This document shows positions 42,909-51,927 of a stretch of 64,000 nt of DNA, in pieces (within the stretch, counting starts at the first letter, position 1; the number at the start of each line of letters is the position of its first letter). This DNA is from Sphingobium arseniciresistens (GTDB lineage Bacteria > Pseudomonadota > Alphaproteobacteria > Sphingomonadales > Sphingomonadaceae), in the NCBI GenBank assembly GCA_029167225.1, contig JARFNK010000001.1, positions 248,001 through 312,000 of the forward strand. Direction: 5' to 3'. The position numbers were made by a program, and so were the translations under genes. The notes beneath the pieces are model-generated. The model did no database searches. It was not told where the DNA came from and was given only the letters and a program-made list of their open reading frames with translations.

Positions 42909-44257
42909 GTGACCTGTTCATCATCGGATCCTCCGGCACGAAGGCCTATCGCACCGCGATGGCCGCAATTTCCGAGAATATCGCGAACGCCAGCACCGAA
43001 GGCTATACGCGCCGATCGGTGACGACGCAGGAATCCGTCTCTTCCTCGGCCACGATGGTCTATTATCAGAGCCGCGAAAATTTTGGCGGCACCCAGGTTT
43101 CCAGCGTCAACCGCGCGTCCGACCCCTATCTGGACGCGACGGTGCGGATGACCAGCCAGTCGCTGTCCAGCTCCACCTCGCGCCTGCGCTGGATGACCGA
43201 CGTGCAGACCGCGCTCAACGACAGCGCGACCGGCATCGGCCAGCGGCTGTCGGCGATGTTCGGCACCATGGAGAAACTGGCCGCCAGCCCCAATGATACC
43301 TCGCTGCGCAACACTGCACTGTCCAGCATCGAGCAGGTCGCCGAATCCTTCCGCACGACCGCCGCCGACCTGCAGGACAGCGCCGCCGGCATCGCCACGG
43401 AAGCGCAGTCCAGCATCGCCACCATGAACAGCGCGCTGGGCGAACTCGCCTCGATCAACAACAGCCTGCTGCGCACGCAGCCGGGCTCCGCGGCCTATGC
43501 GCAGCTGCTCGACAGCCGTGACGCCGCCGTGAAGACGGTTTCGGATGCGCTCAACATCAGTGTGAGCTTCGGCGATCATGAGCAGACGAGCATCAGCTTC
43601 GGCAGCACGACCTTGCTGTCGGGAAGCACCGCCACGCCCCTTGCGCTGACCGTCAACACGGACGGCACGTTGGCGCTGGGCACCGCTGCCGGCGCGCTCC
43701 CCGATCCGGGCAACGGCACGCTCGGCGGGCTTTTCACCGGCGCGGATGTCGCTGCGCAGCGGCGCAGCGCGCTCGATACGCTGGCGGCGCAGTTCGTCAC
43801 CGACATGAATGCCTGGCACGCGCAGGGGTTGACGAACCCGACCACCGCCGAGCCGGCCGGTCATGCGGGCGTACCGCTGCTGTCCATCGGCACCGGCGCG
43901 GGCAGCATCGCGATGCTCGTGACCGACACCGCAGAACTCGCCACGCGCTCCAGCGACGGCACGCTCAACGGCAATCTGCTGACCGTCAACAGCACCCTGC
44001 GCGGCGCGGGCAGCGTGGAACAAGGCTGGACGAGCATGATCGCCGCCCACAGCACGCTCGCCGCCTCCACCAAGACCGAGCAGACGGCGGCGCAGAGCCG
44101 CAACGACCAGGCCGTCGCCGCGCGCGAGAATGTGAGCGGCATCGACCTCGACGTGGAGGCCGCCGACCTGCTGCGCATCCAGCAGGCCTATTCGGGCTGC
44201 GCCAAGGTTCTTCAGGTCGCGCGGGAAACCGTCGACGCCATTTTGCAGATCATCTGA
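42905..44257 (+). CDS. flgK: Hook-filament junction protein FlgK (HAP1)
   Basis: 450 residues. AMAAISENIANASTEGYTRRSVTTQ at the start and ENVSGIDLDVEAADLLRIQQAYSGCAKVLQVAR at the end (in two pieces) are characteristic. It joins hook to filament and is a client of the FlgN-type chaperone. It overlaps flgJ by four bases. Confidence 0.95.
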   Translation: MSDLFIIGSSGTKAYRTAMAAISENIANASTEGYTRRSVTTQESVSSSATMVYYQSRENFGGTQVSSVNRASDPYLDATVRMTSQSLSSSTSRLRWMTDVQTALNDSATGIGQRLSAMFGTMEKLAASPNDTSLRNTALSSIEQVAESFRTTAADLQDSAAGIATEAQSSIATMNSALGELASINNSLLRTQPGSAAYAQLLDSRDAAVKTVSDALNISVSFGDHEQTSISFGSTTLLSGSTATPLALTVNTDGTLALGTAAGALPDPGNGTLGGLFTGADVAAQRRSALDTLAAQFVTDMNAWHAQGLTNPTTAEPAGHAGVPLLSIGTGAGSIAMLVTDTAELATRSSDGTLNGNLLTVNSTLRGAGSVEQGWTSMIAAHSTLAASTKTEQTAAQSRNDQAVAARENVSGIDLDVEAADLLRIQQAYSGCAKVLQVARETVDAILQII

Positions 44258-44274
44258 GCAGGGGACGCTGAACC

Positions 44275-45120
44275 ATGGTAGGGATCACCGCCAAGCTGGT
44301 TAATGCCGAGATCCGGCGTCAGCGCGAACTCTCGACGAGCATCGCGGAGGACCAGACGAAGATTTCGACCGGCATCGCGCTCACCAGTCCGTCGGACGAT
44401 CCGCTCGCCTGGGTGCAGGTATCGGACATCGGCCGGGCACAAGCGCAGCAGAGCGCATGGACGACCAATGTTTCCTACGGCAAGGCGCGCGCGTCCAAGG
44501 CGGAATCCAACCTGGGGGAAATCTTCACCCTGTTCACGCGGGCGCAGGAACTGATGGTCTCGTCCTCCACAGCCGTTCTGGATGACAGCGGCCGCGCGGC
44601 GATCGTCGAGGAACTTAAGAACCTGCGCCTGACTGTCAGCGACATGCTGAACGAGAAGGATTATCAGGGCACGCCCGTCTTCGACGATGGCGCAAGTACG
44701 CTGGTGCCGGTGAGCCGCGGGCTGAACCTGCCCGTGGTCGGCACGCGCCAGAGCATCGCCGAAGGCATCGACGTGGGCGGCACCACCCTGTCGCTGGACG
44801 ACATCATCGGCAACGCCATCACCGCGATCCAGTCGGGCGACAGCACGGCCATGTCCACCTCCCTCACGCAGGTACGCGGCGGGCTTGATCATATCATCGT
44901 CCAGCAATCCGTGCAGGGCGTGCGAGCGGACCGGCTGGACACTGCCGGGGACCGTCTGACCGACGTCAGCCTGACCCTGACGGAGCGGCGAACGGCGCTG
45001 GAATCGACCGACATGACCACCGCGCTCGCCACCGTGAAGGCCAAGCTGCTGTCGCTGGAGGCGGCGCAATCAGCCTATGCGCGGATCAACCAGCAGACGC
45101 TGTTCGACCTGATCTCCTGA
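44275..45120 (+). CDS. flgL: Hook-filament junction protein FlgL (HAP3)
   Basis: 281 residues, flagellin-like: NAEIRRQRELSTSIAEDQTKISTGIAL, SPSDDPLAWVQVSDI, and C-terminal RLTDVSLTLTERRTALESTD then QSAYARINQQTLFDLIS. It is the last gene of the flgB run and is followed by a hairpin and the motA promoter. Confidence 0.92.
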   Translation: MVGITAKLVNAEIRRQRELSTSIAEDQTKISTGIALTSPSDDPLAWVQVSDIGRAQAQQSAWTTNVSYGKARASKAESNLGEIFTLFTRAQELMVSSSTAVLDDSGRAAIVEELKNLRLTVSDMLNEKDYQGTPVFDDGASTLVPVSRGLNLPVVGTRQSIAEGIDVGGTTLSLDDIIGNAITAIQSGDSTAMSTSLTQVRGGLDHIIVQQSVQGVRADRLDTAGDRLTDVSLTLTERRTALESTDMTTALATVKAKLLSLEAAQSAYARINQQTLFDLIS

Positions 45121-45144
45121 GCCCTGCGGGACATCGCGCGCGTC

Positions 45145-45170
45145 GATTTGCGCCCATTCCGGCGCAAATC
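45145..45170 (+). terminator. Hairpin after flgL
   Basis: GATTTGCGCC and GGCGCAAATC form a perfect 10-bp stem with a six-base loop, followed by AAATTT. It separates the flgB-flgL run from the motA promoter eleven bases further on. Confidence 0.65.
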
Positions 45171-45180
45171 AAATTTACCC

Positions 45181-45207
45181 TAAAACCGGCGCTAACCAAT
45201 CCGTTTG
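45181..45207 (+). promoter_or_regulatory. Sigma-28 promoter for motA-motB
   Basis: TAAA at 45181-45184, 15 bases, TCCGTTTG at 45200-45207. It shares CCGTT with the fliC and fliD promoters. The ATG of motA is 58 bases downstream of the -10. Confidence 0.7.
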
Positions 45208-45265
45208 TAAGAGAGAATGATCGCCACCGGCCCTGTGTGCCGGCAGGCCTTTCGCGGGGAACAGC

Positions 45266-46129
45266 ATGTTTGCAATCATCGGTCTCGTCATCCTGCTCGG
45301 CATGGTGTTTGGTGGGTTCATCTTCACCGGCGGCGATATCGAGCCGGTGCTGCACGCCCTGCCGCATGAGATGATCATCATCGGCGGCGCGGCCGTCGGC
45401 GCGCTCGTCATCGGCAATTCTGGCGCGGACCTGAAGGCGCTGGGCGGAGGCCTGGGCAAGGTGTTCAAGGGGCCGCAATACAAGAAGCAGGATTTCCTCG
45501 ACTGCATCTTCCTGGTCAGCAAGCTGATGAAGGCACTGCGCGTCGAAGGCCCGGTGGCGCTGGAGCCGCATATCGAGGATCCGAGCAGCTCGTCGATCTT
45601 CAGCGAATATCCCAAGCTCCTGAAAGACAAGACGCTGGTCCACCTGATCTGCGACACGCTGCGGCTGGTCGTCGTGTCCTCCGGCACGCTCGATCCCCAT
45701 GCGGTGGAAGAGGTGATGGACAACGGCCTGAAGGTGCATCACCACGACGCGCTGAAGCCCGCCGACAACCTGCAGGGCCTGGCCGACGCACTACCGGCAC
45801 TCGGCATCGTCGCCGCCGTGCTGGGCGTGGTGAAGACCATGGGGTCGATCGACCAGCCCCCGGCCATCCTTGGCGGCATGATCGGATCGGCGCTGGTCGG
45901 CACCTTCCTGGGCGTGTTGCTCGCCTATGGCATGGTCAATCCCTTCGCCAATCGCTGCCGCGCGGTGATCGAGGCGGATGGCGCAATCTACCATGTCGTC
46001 AAGCAGATCATCATCGCGTCGCTCCACGGCCATCCTCAGCCGCTGGTGATCGAGGCCGCGCGCTCCAGCCTGACCCATGCGAACCAGCCCGGCTTTGCCG
46101 AGGTGTTCGACGGCATGCGGGGCAAGTAA
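45266..46129 (+). CDS. motA: Stator protein MotA
   Basis: Proton-driven stator subunit, 287 residues with four membrane helices and a large cytoplasmic loop. ALPALGIVAAVLGVVKTMG and GSALVGTFLGVLLAYGMVNPF carry the channel helices, and FEKxxR-like torque residues fall in the loop (the region around residues 85-110). Its last codons are three bases from motB. A sigma-28-like promoter precedes it, so it is a late gene. Confidence 0.95.
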   Translation: MFAIIGLVILLGMVFGGFIFTGGDIEPVLHALPHEMIIIGGAAVGALVIGNSGADLKALGGGLGKVFKGPQYKKQDFLDCIFLVSKLMKALRVEGPVALEPHIEDPSSSSIFSEYPKLLKDKTLVHLICDTLRLVVVSSGTLDPHAVEEVMDNGLKVHHHDALKPADNLQGLADALPALGIVAAVLGVVKTMGSIDQPPAILGGMIGSALVGTFLGVLLAYGMVNPFANRCRAVIEADGAIYHVVKQIIIASLHGHPQPLVIEAARSSLTHANQPGFAEVFDGMRGK

Positions 46130-46132
46130 GCC

Positions 46133-47188
46133 ATGGCGGGGGACAAGAAGCGCGGCTCCAACGAGCCCGAGCCACGGCCGATCATCGTCAAGAAGATCAT
46201 CGTCGAGGGGCATGGCGGCCATCATGGCGGCGCCTGGAAGGTCGCCTATGCCGATTTCGTGACCGCGATGATGGCCTTCTTCCTGCTGATGTGGCTGCTG
46301 GGCGCGACCACCGAGAAGCAGCGCAAGGGGTTGGCCGATTATTTCACCCCCACGCTCACCGTGCTGAAGGACGGATCGGCGGGCGCCAACGGCCTGCTGG
46401 GCGGCGACAGCCTGATGGGCAAGGAAAATTACCCCACCACCGGCGGACAGGGCAATCGGGCCATCACCATTCCACGCGACGCCACCGGCACGAAGGAACA
46501 GGGCGGCCGCAATGTGAAGGCCAGCGACCGCGCGAAGTTCGAGGCGGTGAAGAAGACGATCGAGCAGCGCATGGCCGCCGACATGAGCCTGCGCAAGCTG
46601 ATGAAGAACATCCGCTTCACCGAGACCCGCGAAGGGCTGCGCATCGACGTGATCGACCAGTCGGACTTCTCGATGTTCTCGCTCGCGACCGACCGGCTGC
46701 TGCCGCAGGCGCGCCAGCTGATCGGCGAGGTGGCGAAGGTGCTGCAGACGATGCCCAACGACGTCATCGTGCGCGGCCATACCGACGGGCTGCCCTATGC
46801 CGCCGGACGGACGATGAACAACTGGATGCTGTCATCCGCCCGCGCGGAGGCGACGCGCAAGACGCTGAGCGACTTCGGCATCGGCAACAACCGCTTCGCC
46901 CGGATCGAGGGCGTGGCCGATCGCGATCCCTTCGTGGCCGGCAATGCCTATGACCCGCGCAACCGGCGCATGTCGATCGTGGTCGCCTGGACCCATGAGG
47001 GCGCGCATGGCGACGATCCCTCGGCCGGCCAGGGGGACGAGGCGGTGGACATCGCCAAGGCCATCCACGACCGCGATTCGGCACAGACCCGCGCGCGCGA
47101 GGAAGATATGGGCCACACCGCCCTGCCCGCGGGCGCTGTCTTCTACGGCGCAGCAAAGCCCGGCGGCGAAGGCAAGGCGAAGCATTAG
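46133..47188 (+). CDS. motB: Stator protein MotB
   Basis: 351 residues. The membrane helix WKVAYADFVTAMMAFFLLMWL contains the proton-binding Asp41. The C-terminal OmpA-type domain (VIVRGHTDGLPYAAG, NNWMLSSARAEATRKTL, NRFARIEGVADRDPF) has the normal peptidoglycan-binding residues, unlike the MotB-like protein at 35288. It is the last gene of the island on this strand; 138 bp without a gene follow. Confidence 0.95.
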   Translation: MAGDKKRGSNEPEPRPIIVKKIIVEGHGGHHGGAWKVAYADFVTAMMAFFLLMWLLGATTEKQRKGLADYFTPTLTVLKDGSAGANGLLGGDSLMGKENYPTTGGQGNRAITIPRDATGTKEQGGRNVKASDRAKFEAVKKTIEQRMAADMSLRKLMKNIRFTETREGLRIDVIDQSDFSMFSLATDRLLPQARQLIGEVAKVLQTMPNDVIVRGHTDGLPYAAGRTMNNWMLSSARAEATRKTLSDFGIGNNRFARIEGVADRDPFVAGNAYDPRNRRMSIVVAWTHEGAHGDDPSAGQGDEAVDIAKAIHDRDSAQTRAREEDMGHTALPAGAVFYGAAKPGGEGKAKH

Positions 47189-47326
47189 GGGGAGCGGCGT
47201 TCAAATATGCAGGCGCGGAGATAATATCTGGCGGATGCAGTTGCCTGAAGAGTTCAGGAACTTGGCCCATTCCTCATCTCTTTTGTCGCGCGAGTTTTAT
47301 GATTTGGGCTAAATGTCCTGCCCGCC

Positions 47327-48739
47327 CTAAAGCCCCGGCACGATCCGCCAGAGGCTGCACAGCAACGTGACGATGATCGCCGGGGTGAAGGCGAGGAAGA
47401 GCGAACGGCGCGGCGGCCGCGCGCCATGGCCCATGTCGCTCGCCGCGATCAGTAGTGCCACCGCCGTCCCCATGATCGTCCACAGATGATAGCGCATCTC
47501 CGCCGCGACACTCATCCACAGATAGCCCAGGCCATAGAACAGCACCGACAGAGTCAGCGGCACCAGCACGCGCGCGGAGGGGAGACCGGGCGCGATCGCC
47601 AATATCCCGAAGGCCACGGCCAGCCACAGGATCGGCCAGCCGAACGGCGTGCGGCTCATCGCCAGCGCTCCGCCGTCGACCATGTCGCGCAGCCGGCTGG
47701 GCGCGACCTGATAGCCCCAGGGATTGGGCGCCGACTGGTTCTGCACCGGCCGCTCCACCTCGTCATGGATGAGGAAGCGGCTGTTGATGTTGAAATGATG
47801 CAGCCGATGCTCGGCATAGGCGAGCGGATGGGTCACGATCGCGCCCAGCCATGCGAGTGCGGGCTGCTGATGCCGCGACTTGAAGGTCTGGCGGACCAGT
47901 TCGAAGCCGATAGGGCACGGCGCATCGACCCACCAGCTATAGCTGTCCCACTTGACCGGCGTGTAGCAGCGATGGTTGACCGCCACCGGATCCCGCACGG
48001 GCAGCGGCGGGAAGGCATCCTTGCCGCTGAACTGCGTGATCCCGCCCATGTCGAAGATCATCTGCGAGAGCGCGACATCGGTCGGCTCGGCGCCGATCAG
48101 GCGGTTCGCGACCGGCAGGCAGGCGAGCAGCAGGATCGCCGCCCCACCGACCGCCATCGCTCGCCTTGCCCAGCCGTCACGCCACCGCGCCGGCATTAGC
48201 GCGACGAGAAGCGGCAACCCGGCCAGAAAGGCATTGAAGCGGAGCATCGCGGCGAAGCAGATCAGCGCCGACGCGACCAGCCGCAAGGCGCGATCCCTGC
48301 CGGGACGCATCAACGCCACGACGGCGGTGGCCCACAGCAGCGCGCCCGCCATCAGGCAATCCTTCAGGATCGTTCCCATGATCGCCATCGGGATCGGCAG
48401 CAGCCCGGCGAGCAGTACGCCGCAGGCTAAGCCGCGCCGATCCCGCTTCCACGCCCAGAGGAACAGCAGCGCAAAGCCGCTCCAGTAGAGCAGCAGCTGC
48501 AGTATCAGCATCGGAGAGGGTCCGGCCTCCAGCACATGCAGTCGTCGCCATATCCAGCCCATGGCCGGGGGATGCCAGTCGTCGAAATCGCCGCTCAGCG
48601 CCTGGTCATATTGGCGCACGGAATCATAGGTCATGATCCCCGGCCAATAGGCGATCGCATGGATCAGCAGGGCAAGGGCCGGCGCGGCGAATGCCACGCC
48701 GATGGCCCTAAGCGAAATCTTGTTCGGTAGATGACTCAT
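47327..48739 (-). CDS. Polytopic membrane protein, GT-C glycosyltransferase-like
   Basis: 470 residues from ATG 48739 with about ten hydrophobic segments. The loop after the first helix reads AYWPGIMTYDSVRQYDQALSG and carries an early acidic pair like that of GT-C enzymes, followed by DDWHPPAMGWIWR. I do not know a proven function; such proteins are usually thought to add sugars from lipid-linked donors in the periplasm. The gene is alone between motB (convergent) and the histidine kinase, and starts at the family-like MSHLPNKISLR. Confidence 0.6.
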   Translation of the reverse strand: MSHLPNKISLRAIGVAFAAPALALLIHAIAYWPGIMTYDSVRQYDQALSGDFDDWHPPAMGWIWRRLHVLEAGPSPMLILQLLLYWSGFALLFLWAWKRDRRGLACGVLLAGLLPIPMAIMGTILKDCLMAGALLWATAVVALMRPGRDRALRLVASALICFAAMLRFNAFLAGLPLLVALMPARWRDGWARRAMAVGGAAILLLACLPVANRLIGAEPTDVALSQMIFDMGGITQFSGKDAFPPLPVRDPVAVNHRCYTPVKWDSYSWWVDAPCPIGFELVRQTFKSRHQQPALAWLGAIVTHPLAYAEHRLHHFNINSRFLIHDEVERPVQNQSAPNPWGYQVAPSRLRDMVDGGALAMSRTPFGWPILWLAVAFGILAIAPGLPSARVLVPLTLSVLFYGLGYLWMSVAAEMRYHLWTIMGTAVALLIAASDMGHGARPPRRSLFLAFTPAIIVTLLCSLWRIVPGL

Positions 48740-48838
48740 GCGCGTCCTGTCCCCAGCGCACGGGTCATACACGCTTTCGCACCCATCGCTCCGGGGGGCA
48801 TAGGATTTTTTGTGCACGTTATGGCGGCGCGCCGAACA

Positions 48839-50191
48839 TCAGCCGATCTTGGGCAGCACCAGGCTTGCGGCAAGCCCGCCTTCGGGCCGGTTCGCCAGCT
48901 GCAGCGATCCCTTGTGCTCGGCCATGATCGCGCGGACCAGCGCCAGACCCAGCCCTGCGCCGCCGGTCTCGCGGTTGCGCGATCCTTCCAGCCGGGTGAA
49001 TGCCTGCGTCATCTCGTCCATACGATCCTCGGCGATGCCCGGCCCCTCGTCTGTCACGACGAGACGGATGGCATGCTCCTCCTCGACCACGGCGACATGC
49101 GCGCGGTGGCCATAGACGACCGCATTCTCGATCAGGTTGCGCAGCGCCCGGCGGATGAGCTGCGGCCGCACCGATCCGATCACCCGCCCGCCCTCGGTCA
49201 GGTCGACGGGGGAGCCAAGCTCGATGAAGTCATCGACCACGGCATCGGCCAGCGCCGACAGGTCGACGCGCGATACCGGTTCGCTGCTGCGCCCGGCGCG
49301 GGCGAGCGAGAGGATGTCGTCCAGCATCCGGCTCATTTCCTCGATCGTCTCGGACATGCGGGCGCGCTCGACATCATCTTCGACCGACTCCGTCCGCACC
49401 CGCAGCGAAGCGAGCGGCGTGCGCAGGTCATGGCCGATGGCGCCCAGCATCCGGTCCTTCTCGTCCAGCATCGCGAACAGGCGGGCGTACATGGCGTTGA
49501 ACGCGGTCGTCAGGTCACGCACGTCGCCGGGGCCGCGCTCCTCCACCCGGTCGGAACTGCCGGTGCTGGCGAACTGCCGGGCGGATGCGGTCAGGTCGCT
49601 CAGCGGACGCGCCAGACGGCGGCCGACCCAGAGCAGCGGCAGCAGCACGATGACATAGAGGATCAGCGTCTGCCCGATCAGCCAGCCGCCGAAGCGCGGC
49701 GGGCCGTTGCCGGCCCAGGTCTGGGTGACGGCCCAGCGGCCCTGCGCATATTCCACCGCAAGCGTCATGCGCTTGAATTTGCGGGGGCCGCGCTCCACCC
49801 GCATCATCCGGGTGCGGCCGTCGCGCGACACCCATTCGTGATCCTCGAACACGGTGACATTCAGCGGCGTGAACCCGGCATCGTTCAGCATGTCGAGCGC
49901 GCGCCGTTCAACATCCGGCCGACGACGCCCGGTGACGGCGGGGGCAGCCCCCTCCAGGCGGACCCGGCCGCGCTCCACGACACGGTTATGCTCGCCCGGC
50001 GCGCGCCGTTCCAGCGCATCCATGATCCGGCCGACGCCCGGCGCCGTCGTAGCGATCAACGATTGCCGGTCGCGCTCGCGCAGCAGCATCGCATAGTTGA
50101 TCGCCTGCGCGACGAACAATGCCCCCGCCACCAGCAGGATGATCTGGCCGACGAGGCTGCGGGGCGCAAGGCGCGCGGCCAGTGCCCTCAC
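48839..50191 (-). CDS. Sensor histidine kinase
   Basis: 450 residues: membrane helix near 14-35, periplasmic sensor of about 130 residues rich in Arg, second helix near 170-190, HAMP segment, H-box AIGHDLRTPL with phospho-acceptor His254, N-box NLIENAV, and G-boxes DEGPGIAED and GGAGLGLAL. The start is GTG 50191, overlapping the response-regulator stop. It is EnvZ-like in layout; the signal is unknown. An EF-hand protein gene lies upstream on the same strand. Confidence 0.9.
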   Translation of the reverse strand: MRALAARLAPRSLVGQIILLVAGALFVAQAINYAMLLRERDRQSLIATTAPGVGRIMDALERRAPGEHNRVVERGRVRLEGAAPAVTGRRRPDVERRALDMLNDAGFTPLNVTVFEDHEWVSRDGRTRMMRVERGPRKFKRMTLAVEYAQGRWAVTQTWAGNGPPRFGGWLIGQTLILYVIVLLPLLWVGRRLARPLSDLTASARQFASTGSSDRVEERGPGDVRDLTTAFNAMYARLFAMLDEKDRMLGAIGHDLRTPLASLRVRTESVEDDVERARMSETIEEMSRMLDDILSLARAGRSSEPVSRVDLSALADAVVDDFIELGSPVDLTEGGRVIGSVRPQLIRRALRNLIENAVVYGHRAHVAVVEEEHAIRLVVTDEGPGIAEDRMDEMTQAFTRLEGSRNRETGGAGLGLALVRAIMAEHKGSLQLANRPEGGLAASLVLPKIG

Positions 50192-50907
50192 AGCTTGCGG
50201 ACCTCGGTGGCGAGCGTGTAGCCCCCGCCCCAGACGGTCTTGATGAGGGTCGGCGCCTTGGCGTCGGGCTCGATCTTCTTGCGCAGGCGGCTGATCTGGT
50301 TGTCGATCGCCCGGTCGAAGGCATTGGCCTCCCGCCCCTGAGTGATGTCGAGCAACTGGTCGCGGCTGAGCACCTGATTGGGGCGCGTCACGAAGGCGAA
50401 CATCAGATTATATTCGGCGGTGGACAACGGCACGGACACGCCGTCGCTGTCCACCAGCATCCGCTCCTGGCTCTTGAGTACCCAGCCGGCAAAGGCGAAG
50501 CTGGCCCCATCGGGCGCGCTCACACGCTGTCCGCCCGAAGCGACGCGGCGGAAAATCGCCTTGATCCTGGCGACCAGCTCGCGCGGGGAAAAGGGCTTCA
50601 GAACATAGTCGTCCGCCCCCATCTCCAGCCCGACGATGCGATCGGTCTCCTCCGACCGGGCGGTCAGCAGGATAACCGGAATCTCGCTCGTCTCGCGGAT
50701 GTGACGGCACAGGCTGAGCCCGTCCTCGCCCGGCATCATGATGTCGAGCACCACCATGTCGATCGCATTGGCGGCAAGGCGGGTGCGCGCTTCGGCCGCA
50801 TTTTCCACGGCCGTCACGCGAAAGCCGTTACGCGACAGATATTGCGCCAGCGGCTCCCGGATGGAGCGCTCGTCATCGACGAGGAGGAGGTGGGATTTTT
50901 CGAACAT
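50188..50907 (-). CDS. OmpR-family response regulator
   Basis: 239 residues from ATG 50907. The receiver domain has the acidic pocket DDE (11-13), phospho-acceptor Asp55 (LDIMMPGEDGL), the Thr of LLTARS and Lys in VLKPFSP. The C-terminal winged helix reads LSTAEYNLMFAFVTRPNQVLSRDQLL and RAIDNQISRLRKKIE. It is paired with the histidine kinase by an overlap. Its targets are not visible. Confidence 0.92.
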   Translation of the reverse strand: MFEKSHLLLVDDERSIREPLAQYLSRNGFRVTAVENAAEARTRLAANAIDMVVLDIMMPGEDGLSLCRHIRETSEIPVILLTARSEETDRIVGLEMGADDYVLKPFSPRELVARIKAIFRRVASGGQRVSAPDGASFAFAGWVLKSQERMLVDSDGVSVPLSTAEYNLMFAFVTRPNQVLSRDQLLDITQGREANAFDRAIDNQISRLRKKIEPDAKAPTLIKTVWGGGYTLATEVRKL

Positions 50908-50941
50908 AACCTCTCTTGTCATCTCCCCCGGAGAAGGGAAA

Positions 50942-50980
50942 GGGCGAAGGCAGGTCGAGGGGGAGACCCTGCCTTCGCCC
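50942..50980 (-). terminator. Strong hairpin between the EF-hand gene and the two-component operon
   Basis: GGGCGAAGGCAGG and CCTGCCTTCGCCC form a perfect 13-bp stem with a 13-base loop. It lies 71 bases after the EF-hand stop. There is no long T-run, so read-through into the regulator gene is possible. Confidence 0.6.
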
Positions 50981-51051
50981 CTTCCCGCCCGCGCGACACG
51001 GTCTCTCGACCGTCAGAGGGGGGGCTGGATCGCGCGGGCTGTTCGGAAAAC

Positions 51052-51780
51052 TCAGGTGCCGGCGGGCGGCGCTGCGGGCGGCGGGGGCGGAGGCGGCATG
51101 TCACCGCGATCGCGCAGCCGGCCCCGCATCGTCGCACGGGCGGCGTCGCGTTCTTCCTTAGTGACCTTGCCGTCCTTGTTCGTATCCATGCGGTCGAACT
51201 TCGCCAGCGCGGGCGCCATGAATTCCTCACGGGTCAGCGCGCCGTCGGCATTGGCATCGCCGCGCTTGCCCATCGGCCCCATGCCGGGGCCTCCGGGAGG
51301 CGGCGGACCATCGGGACCGCCCATGCCGGGGCCCATGCCCATCCGGTGCGGGCCATGGCCTCCCCAGCCGCGACGGCCCTTGCCCGGGCCATCCTTGCCC
51401 GGGCCATCCTTTGCGCGTTCCGCCTTGCGGGCATCATGGGCGGCCTGCATCTCAGCCTTGCTGATCTGGCCATTATGGTCGGCATCCATCTTCGCGAACA
51501 TCTCGTCGTAGCGCTTCTGGCGCAGGGCCTCGCGATCTTCCTTGGTGAACTTGCCGTCCTTGTTGACGTCCATCGCGGCGAAGCGCTGCTCAAGCGAGGC
51601 GGTCAGTTCGGCGCGGGTCAGGGTGCCGTCCTTGTTGGTGTCGGCCATTTCCATGCGCGCGCCGCCGCGGCCGGGGAAGCCATGGGGGCCGTCCTCGCCC
51701 TGCGCGAAGGCGACGTGGGTCGCGGCCAAGCCGCCGACGAACAATGCGCCGATCGCCGTTGTAATCAGAAAGCGTTTCAT
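51052..51780 (-). CDS. Secreted EF-hand calcium-binding protein
   Basis: 242 residues from ATG 51780. A signal peptide (MKRFLITTAIGALFVGGLAATHVAFA) is followed by five EF-hand loops: DTNKDGTLTRAE, DVNKDGKFTKED, DADHNGQISKAE, DANADGALTREE and DTNKDGKVTKEE. Between loops three and four lies a Gly/Pro/Met-rich linker (GPGMGGPDGPPPPGGPGMGP), and the tail is polyproline. It probably binds calcium in the periplasm. Its gene precedes the regulator/kinase pair on the same strand. Confidence 0.88.
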   Translation of the reverse strand: MKRFLITTAIGALFVGGLAATHVAFAQGEDGPHGFPGRGGARMEMADTNKDGTLTRAELTASLEQRFAAMDVNKDGKFTKEDREALRQKRYDEMFAKMDADHNGQISKAEMQAAHDARKAERAKDGPGKDGPGKGRRGWGGHGPHRMGMGPGMGGPDGPPPPGGPGMGPMGKRGDANADGALTREEFMAPALAKFDRMDTNKDGKVTKEERDAARATMRGRLRDRGDMPPPPPPPAAPPAGT

Positions 51781-51927
51781 CCCGTCATGTCCTTGCGTTC
51801 GTTCCATCGGAACAGACCTGCTGTTCATGAACGCCGATATGGCCCGACTTTGTACCGCACATATGTCAGGACGCAGGATCAACTGTCGCAAATTGTATCG
51901 TGGAGCGGGAGCGCGCCTCCGCAGCCG

